Assembly (NCBI RefSeq): GCF_014397785.1
Contig: NZ_VZQQ01000061.1
Span: 1-34,556 of the forward strand
Reading direction: 5' to 3'
DNA length: 34,556 bases
From: Paraburkholderia podalyriae
Lineage (GTDB): Bacteria > Pseudomonadota > Gammaproteobacteria > Burkholderiales > Burkholderiaceae
Below the pieces are notes generated by a model that searched no databases, was not told where the DNA came from, and saw only the letters and a program-made list of their open reading frames with translations. Shown here one piece after another: positions 30,237 to 34,556 of this stretch. Every line of letters begins with the position of its first letter. Within the stretch, counting starts at the first letter, position 1. The translations under genes were made by a program, and so were the position numbers.

Positions 30237-31903
30237 ACGAGATCGAATTCCCGGCCGACCAGATTGACCATCGCGAGCGCGGCGCGGCCAACGCCGACGA
30301 CGCTTCGGCCATCCGGGCGCGGACCACGCCGCCGGCGAACGAACCGGAAGGGAAGGCCGGTCCGCGCCATCCGGAAATGCCCCTGGACGGCGCAACGGAA
30401 GAGCGCCTGAAGAAGATCCGGGCCGCAGATCGCGAGCGGACCCGGCAGCGGCTCGCACCGGATGTGTCGCGCGATGAGCAGGCCGCCGAAGGGGTGAAAG
30501 CAGCTAAAGGTACCGGCCGGCTGATCGGCAGGAAAGACGGGGAGGCACAGAACAGCATCCGTCCAAAGCCGATCTTCGAGAAAACCGGCTACGACGTGCC
30601 GAAGTCAGTCAGCAACCAGTATGTTGCGCAAGACGGGAAATTCCTGGACCGCAAGAGCGAGACGGTGCACTTCGAGGACACCGGCCGCACGCTCGCGACG
30701 GCCAGCGAGGACCGCAGCGTGGTCGCGCACATGGTGGAAGTTGCAAAGGCGAAGAACTGGAGCGAGCTGCAGCTCAAGGGCACCGAGGAATTTCGGCGGC
30801 AGGCATGGATCGCAGCAGAACTCGCCAGCGTACCAACGCGCGGCTTCGAGCCGAAGCAGGTGGATCGCGCGATGTTGACAGCTGCGCGCGAGGCCATGCG
30901 CATCGGCGCGGGCGAGCAAGCTGGCGATGCGCATGAAGCGCGCACCAACACCGTTGAGAGCGCAGCAGCCCAAGAGTCCGACGTCGCGGAGCCCGAAAAG
31001 CCCGCGCGGCGCGCACGGGCCAGCGCAGGCGCAGGCCGCATCGCTGACACGCCGGCCGGGCAACGAGCGCACCAGTCCGGCCGCGCGGGGCCTGCAACTC
31101 CGTCGCCGTCGCCGTCTCCACCACTAGAGCAGCCAGTAGCCGGTGTGACTGCGGGCGTGCTGATCGCGCACGGGGCGGCACCGTTCAACCACGACGCCAA
31201 ACAGAATCCAAGCTATTACGCGACCGTGCGCACCGTCAATGGCGAGCGCACGGTATGGGGCCTGGATCTCGAACGCGCCATCAGTGAGGCTGGCCTGCAG
31301 GTCGGCCAGCACATCGAACTCGAAAAAGGCGGCAGCAGGACTGTGACGTCCCGGCAGCGGCAGTTCGATGCACAGGGCAATGAGCGCGCGCCAAAGACTG
31401 TTACGAGCCGCCGTAACGAATGGCGGGCTTCCTCGCCGGACATGCCGGGCCCGGCTACGCACGGGCAGCGTGAGGCCCTCGCCCGCGCGCGTCGGGAAGT
31501 CGACGAGCGTCGGCAGATAAGCGAAGCGCGCGAGCGCTTCCTGAGCGGTAACTGGCAGTACTCGAAGGAACAGCGCGCCGCGCTCGACGCGGCGCGCGAG
31601 CGCATCAAGGAGCAGGCCGCACGAGAGGTTCTGCGCGAGGAGATGAAGGATTTGCCCGAGCAGCAGCAGGAGAGGCTGATCGCGGAGTTCGAGAGCGCAG
31701 TGGCCGCGGCGCGAGCAGCGAACCGGCCGCTCGATGTGCCGATGCCGCAGGTCAGCGAGGCAACGATCGAGTCCGTACGTGAACAGATCGAGCGCGAACA
31801 GCGCGGCCTCTCGCAGTCTGTGCAGCAACCGGCCCAAGAGACCACCGGGCACCCAACACAGGAGGCGGGTCATGAAGTCCCGCCCTTTGAACTCGAACCG
31901 TAG
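30233..31903 (+). CDS. LPD7-domain protein of the mobilisation region
   Basis: A 556-aa, highly charged protein. After a polar N-terminus, residues about 115-225 match LPD7, a domain typical of relaxase C-termini and plasmid polyvalent proteins (KPIFEKTGYDVPKSVSNQYVAQ, FLDRKSETVHFEDTGRTL, NWSELQLKGTEEFRRQAW). Residues about 300-375 (GVLIAHGAAPFNHDAKQNPSYYATVRT, then TVWGLDLERAISEAGL) form a KfrB-like small beta domain also found beside relaxases and primases. The last 150 residues are coiled coil. No HUH relaxase motif is present, so it cannot nick DNA by itself. The overlap with virD4 suggests a role in relaxosome recruitment; this is inferred. Confidence 0.8.
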   Translation: MNEIEFPADQIDHRERGAANADDASAIRARTTPPANEPEGKAGPRHPEMPLDGATEERLKKIRAADRERTRQRLAPDVSRDEQAAEGVKAAKGTGRLIGRKDGEAQNSIRPKPIFEKTGYDVPKSVSNQYVAQDGKFLDRKSETVHFEDTGRTLATASEDRSVVAHMVEVAKAKNWSELQLKGTEEFRRQAWIAAELASVPTRGFEPKQVDRAMLTAAREAMRIGAGEQAGDAHEARTNTVESAAAQESDVAEPEKPARRARASAGAGRIADTPAGQRAHQSGRAGPATPSPSPSPPLEQPVAGVTAGVLIAHGAAPFNHDAKQNPSYYATVRTVNGERTVWGLDLERAISEAGLQVGQHIELEKGGSRTVTSRQRQFDAQGNERAPKTVTSRRNEWRASSPDMPGPATHGQREALARARREVDERRQISEARERFLSGNWQYSKEQRAALDAARERIKEQAAREVLREEMKDLPEQQQERLIAEFESAVAAARAANRPLDVPMPQVSEATIESVREQIEREQRGLSQSVQQPAQETTGHPTQEAGHEVPPFELEP

Positions 31904-31969
31904 CTGAACGCGGCTGGCGTGGCCGCGGTGATGCGGCTACATCCATCAACCGGTAAGGAACATTGCACC

Positions 31970-32680
31970 ATGAAGATTGCCGTTATCAATTTCTCGGGCA
32001 ACGTTGGCAAGAGCACCGTCGCGCACCATCTGCTCGCACCGCGTCTGCCGGGCGCTGAAGTGATCCCGATCGAATCGATCAATTCGGATGACCGCGAAAA
32101 GGAAGGCGCGTTGCGCGGGTCGCAGTTCGATGAGCTGCAGGATCAGCTGATGACGCTGGAAAACGCCGTCGTCGATGTGGGCGCGTCGAATGTCGAAGAC
32201 TTTGTAGGTCTGATGCGAAGCTATGACGGATCGCATGAAGACTTTGATCTCTTCATCGTGCCGGCTGTATCGACCGCCAAGCAGCAGGTGGACACGATCG
32301 CAACGCTGCGTTCGCTTTCTGAGCTGGGCGTGCGCGCCACAAGGATCCGGCTGGTCATGAATATGGTCGATCGCAAACAGGACGTCAACCGCGGCTTCGC
32401 GAAGCTGTTCGAGTTTCACTCGCGCAGTGACGCTTTCTCGATGCATCGTGATGCAGTTATCTACGAGAACCCGATCTTCGAAAAGATCAAGGGTTTCGAC
32501 AGGTCGATCGTCGAAATCCGCGATGACCCGCGCGACTATGTCGCGCTGAACGCCGAGGCAATGGAAAACGGGGCATCGGAAGCCGAAAAAGCACACATCC
32601 GACGGATGGTCGCACTCAAACGTCTTGCGATTCGGGTGACTACAGAACTGGATGATGTGTTCAAGGTCCTGGTGCGCTGA
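31970..32680 (+). CDS. stbB: StbB-like P-loop (ParA/Mrp-type) ATPase
   Basis: A 236-aa P-loop protein: MKIAVINFSGNVGKST carries a Walker A (GNVGKST, 10-16), and VVDVGASNVEDFVGLM holds the likely Walker B region. Length and sequence style match StbB of IncW/IncN-type plasmids, which with StbA balances plasmid stability against conjugation and is needed for transfer. ATG 31970 follows AAGGA with a slightly long spacing. The stop overlaps the next start (TGATG), giving a StbBC-type pair; no StbA was recognised. Assignment by similarity pattern and context. Confidence 0.75.
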   Translation: MKIAVINFSGNVGKSTVAHHLLAPRLPGAEVIPIESINSDDREKEGALRGSQFDELQDQLMTLENAVVDVGASNVEDFVGLMRSYDGSHEDFDLFIVPAVSTAKQQVDTIATLRSLSELGVRATRIRLVMNMVDRKQDVNRGFAKLFEFHSRSDAFSMHRDAVIYENPIFEKIKGFDRSIVEIRDDPRDYVALNAEAMENGASEAEKAHIRRMVALKRLAIRVTTELDDVFKVLVR

Positions 32681-33129
32681 TGGGCGCGTCGGAGGATTCG
32701 ATCCGCGAGGAATTGATCGGCGAAGTGCTCGGCCAGCTGTCGCATCTGCGTCGTGACGTGAAAGAGCTGACCCAGTTGCTCCAGGCGAGCGGCAAACAGT
32801 TCAAGGATGACGGCGAACTGACGCTGCTGCGCTTCACTTCGCGCTACGAGCAATTCCTCAAGGACTTTAACGCAGCGACCACTGGCGTGCTCGCCGAGGC
32901 AGGTCATTTTGCTGAGGCGCGCGACCAGCTCGTCGGTGAGCTTGCATTGCGCGAATACGACGCGGCGAGTGCTCGCGTGCGGGGACAGTTGCGCGATGTG
33001 CTGCGCGAAGGTGGTCACCGCTGCGGTTTTGGCCGCCTCGAGCTTGCAGCATGGGTCGTCAGTGCAGCGCTTGGTTCGGCCGCACTCTCGGTCGGCGCGG
33101 TCGTGGTGCTGCATATGATAGGCGCATAG
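32680..33129 (+). CDS. stbC: StbC-like membrane protein
   Basis: A 149-aa protein starting on the base that ends stbB. It is largely helical (SIREELIGEVLGQLSHLRRDVKELTQLLQ...) with a single C-terminal membrane helix (LAAWVVSAALGSAALSVGAVVVLHMIG). This topology fits StbC, the third gene of stb operons, whose function is unclear. The assignment rests mainly on coupling to the StbB-like gene and overall architecture, not on a motif. Confidence 0.6.
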   Translation: MGASEDSIREELIGEVLGQLSHLRRDVKELTQLLQASGKQFKDDGELTLLRFTSRYEQFLKDFNAATTGVLAEAGHFAEARDQLVGELALREYDAASARVRGQLRDVLREGGHRCGFGRLELAAWVVSAALGSAALSVGAVVVLHMIGA

Positions 33130-33139
33130 GAGTCGTTCC

Positions 33140-33463
33140 ATGCAATTCCAGACATCTTTTGTGGTCGCAGCGGTATGCACGGCGCTCGCGGGTGTCACGC
33201 CGGCGCGGGCCGACGATGACAACCAGAACGCATGCGGGACAGTGCTCTGCCTTGCCGGACTGATGCAGGGCGGCAATGGCGGTCGGGACTGCAGCCAGTA
33301 CGAGGCAAACTACTTTTCCATCGTGCGTTATCACCATGGCCATTTCGATCTGGGCGGCACGTCGAGCGCGCGCGGCGATTACCTCAACCAGTGCCGTTCG
33401 GTTGGAAGCGATCAGAAGAGCGCGGTGAATTCCAGGTACGGCGGCGTCGAGAATGGCCCGTGA
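33140..33463 (+). CDS. TrbM/KikA-like periplasmic transfer protein
   Basis: A 107-aa secreted protein with signal peptide QTSFVVAAVCTALAGVTPARA and cleavage before DDDNQ. The mature part has ACGTVLCLAGLMQGGNGGRDCSQYEANYFSIV, matching the TrbM/KikA/MpfK family (CxxVLCL...G..C...YFSI) with its conserved cysteines. These small periplasmic proteins accompany conjugation systems; their exact role is unknown. Its stop overlaps a GTG that opens the next small frame. Confidence 0.8.
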   Translation: MQFQTSFVVAAVCTALAGVTPARADDDNQNACGTVLCLAGLMQGGNGGRDCSQYEANYFSIVRYHHGHFDLGGTSSARGDYLNQCRSVGSDQKSAVNSRYGGVENGP

Positions 33464-33594
33464 ATCGCTTCTCTCAGGGCGCGGCGAATTTCCTGGCCTG
33501 CGGCAGCCGGGCTTTTCATCTTCCGGCGGCGATCGCGCGCAACGGCGGCGGGACTGCGGCGACGTCAGGGCACTGCCAGCGCTGTTCCAGCTGA
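33460..33594 (+). CDS. possible 44-aa protein
   Basis: GTG 33460 overlaps the TrbM-like stop (GTGA) and opens 44 codons reading NRFSQGAANFLACGSRAFHLPAAIARNGGG...CQRCSS, with a CxxC near the end. It ends five bases before the next candidate start. Tight packing supports it, but the ribosome-binding site is weak and no family is known. Confidence 0.35.
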   Translation: MNRFSQGAANFLACGSRAFHLPAAIARNGGGTAATSGHCQRCSS

Positions 33595-33599
33595 ATCTG

Positions 33600-33950
33600 A
33601 TGCATCTCGCTGCTGCGAAACTGCTTAAGACCATGGAGTTGGACCGCGAGTACCAGGCGGGCGAAGTGACCAGGCGATTTGACACGCCGATGGCGGCGAT
33701 AAACGGCATGCTTTGCGCCCTCGTCGAAGGAGGTCTTGTACTCGTGCGCAGCGTTCCATCACGCATCATCCGCGTTGAGCGCCTGTCGTTCGCGCCGCAG
33801 CCACCGTCACCGGTCGTTGCGGACACGGGTACACAGACAGCTGTAGCCACGCCGCCGTTCGCCCGTCAGAATCATGGCTGGTTGCGAGACCACGGCACGT
33901 CGCTCCTGGGCGTGCGCAGCCTCGCGATGCTCGTCCGGCCTTCACGTTGA
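33600..33950 (+). CDS. hypothetical protein, possible winged-helix domain
   Basis: A 116-aa frame from ATG 33600. Residues 1-65 (LAAAKLLKTMELDREYQAGEVTRRFDTPMAAINGMLCALVEGGLVLVRSV) look like a winged helix: a helical segment, a recognition-type helix and a wing ending RIIRVERLSF. The C-terminal 50 residues are proline-rich and basic. No strong ribosome-binding site precedes ATG 33600; the frame is open from 33453, where the sequence is basic and unlike the rest. It is probably a small DNA-binding accessory protein, seven bases before the next gene. Confidence 0.5.
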   Translation: MHLAAAKLLKTMELDREYQAGEVTRRFDTPMAAINGMLCALVEGGLVLVRSVPSRIIRVERLSFAPQPPSPVVADTGTQTAVATPPFARQNHGWLRDHGTSLLGVRSLAMLVRPSR

Positions 33951-33957
33951 ACGCATC

Positions 33958-34188
33958 ATGGAACTCATCGAGCGCGATTACCCCGATACGGTCAGGCGAC
34001 ATCTGAGTGCTGAAGAAGCCGCAGCTGTGCGGCGGTTCTGCGGCGAAGGACAGCAAGTGCGGCCTGAGGACGTCAGACTCGTGGAAGCCGTGCTCGAAGA
34101 GATGCACGACGGGCGACATGTGCGTCTGTGGCTCGAGTGTGACGGTTCTGTCGCGGTAAGGCGATTTGGGCGAACGATAGCGATATGA
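33958..34188 (+). CDS. hypothetical 76-aa protein
   Basis: ATG 33958 opens a 76-residue frame with an acidic helical first half (MELIERDYPDTVRRHLSAEEAAAVRRFC) and a beta-like ending (VRLWLECDGSVAVRRFGRTIAI). No family recognised. It is the last gene of the co-directional transfer cluster, directly before the transposase remnant. The initiation signal is weak. Confidence 0.5.
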   Translation: MELIERDYPDTVRRHLSAEEAAAVRRFCGEGQQVRPEDVRLVEAVLEEMHDGRHVRLWLECDGSVAVRRFGRTIAI

Positions 34189-34198
34189 TGAGGATTGC

Positions 34199-34440
34199 TT
34201 ACATCGCCAGTGAGTAGAATTGCCGGGCGGCCGATGGCTTGAGTTCGCCTGCGTCTTTCATCTGCCCCTTGGCGATCATATGCATGAGTTCAATGCCGCT
34301 CAACAAGATGCGGGCACAACGAAAATTCTTGAATCCCAACATGGGTCGGGTACGGCGCTTGATCGCCCGATGGTCTTGTTCCACGATATTGTTGAGATAC
34401 TGATATGACTTTCCATGTCAATCGCGATGTTGATTTTTCG
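34199..34440 (-). pseudogene. C-terminal fragment of an IS6-family transposase
   Basis: On the minus strand, from about 34410 to 34199, the frame reads KSYQYLNNIVEQDHRAIKRRTRPMLGFKNFRCARILLSGIELMHMIAKGQM... This is the characteristic C-terminal DDE-domain end of IS6/IS26-group transposases, including the catalytic E of VEQDH. An in-frame TGA precedes KSYQYL and the rest of the transposase is not recognisable up to the window edge. No terminal inverted repeat was seen after the stop at 34199. It is a decayed, inactive fragment. Confidence 0.75.
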
Positions 34441-34556
34441 CTTTTTCATAGGCGCGAGAATTCCCTGAGGGCGGCGTAGCAGTAAGGTCGACGGTGGATC
34501 ACACTGATATCCGCGGATTGGCTACCGCATTACAGAGGTCCGCCTCATGAGCCTGC

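Noticed and set aside
30233..31903. Relaxase
   Set aside because: No HUH motif or catalytic tyrosine context was seen; only LPD7 and KfrB-like accessory domains are present.

Overview
The window looks like the backbone of a large conjugative plasmid (or plasmid-like replicon) from Burkholderiales, most likely Burkholderia, Paraburkholderia or Caballeronia. This is inferred from high GC with GC-rich codon use, a KlcA-type antirestriction gene beside a DUF932 gene, a broken DUF3717-like gene (a family I associate with Burkholderiales), a Rep_3-type initiator with an iteron origin, and a VirB-type (MPF-T) secretion operon. No chromosomal housekeeping locus, tRNA or rRNA was seen.

Layout. (1) 1-3.9 kb, leading-region type genes: a truncated ParB-like gene on the minus strand, cut by a probable insertion element at the left edge; a divergent klcA antirestriction gene sharing a 33-bp mirror-image leader; a DUF932 gene; a 102-aa unknown; a doubly frameshifted DUF3717 remnant; GC-rich ~130-bp DNA repeats; and a small HTH protein. 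(2) 3.9-9 kb, replication and partition: repB (minus), an origin of about 13 GGTGAG-type iterons in both orientations plus a DnaA box, parA-parB, a terminator, and a cluster of four parS-like palindromes. (3) 9-16.2 kb, accessory region with much decayed DNA: a vapBC toxin-antitoxin pair, a tRNA 2-selenouridine synthase (mnmH), and a compact operon of zinc-ribbon protein, 87-aa unknown, LuxR-type regulator and AlkB-like membrane di-iron hydroxylase. A broken small gene lies just before the transfer operon. (4) 16.2-34.2 kb, conjugation: a strong sigma70-type promoter with an overlapping operator-like repeat, a small ParC-like gene, then virB1-B2-B3-B4-B5-(81 aa)-B6-(42 aa)-B7-B8-B9-B10-(215 aa)-B11, a coupling protein split into a membrane ORF and an ATPase ORF, an LPD7-domain protein, a StbB/StbC-like pair, a TrbM/KikA-like protein and three small genes. 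(5) 34.2 kb to the end: a decayed IS6-family transposase fragment.

How it fits together. RepB would bind the iterons to start replication and probably represses its own promoter, which carries inverted half-iterons. ParA/ParB with the nearby palindromes would segregate the plasmid, and VapBC would stabilise it. KlcA would protect incoming DNA from type I restriction. The VirB proteins build the transfer channel and pilus, and the two-part VirD4 would deliver the relaxosome. No relaxase was found, so it must lie elsewhere on the replicon or act in trans. Points most worth a second look are the split coupling protein, the LuxR/AlkB-like cargo operon, the parS-like array and the operator structure ahead of the virB operon.
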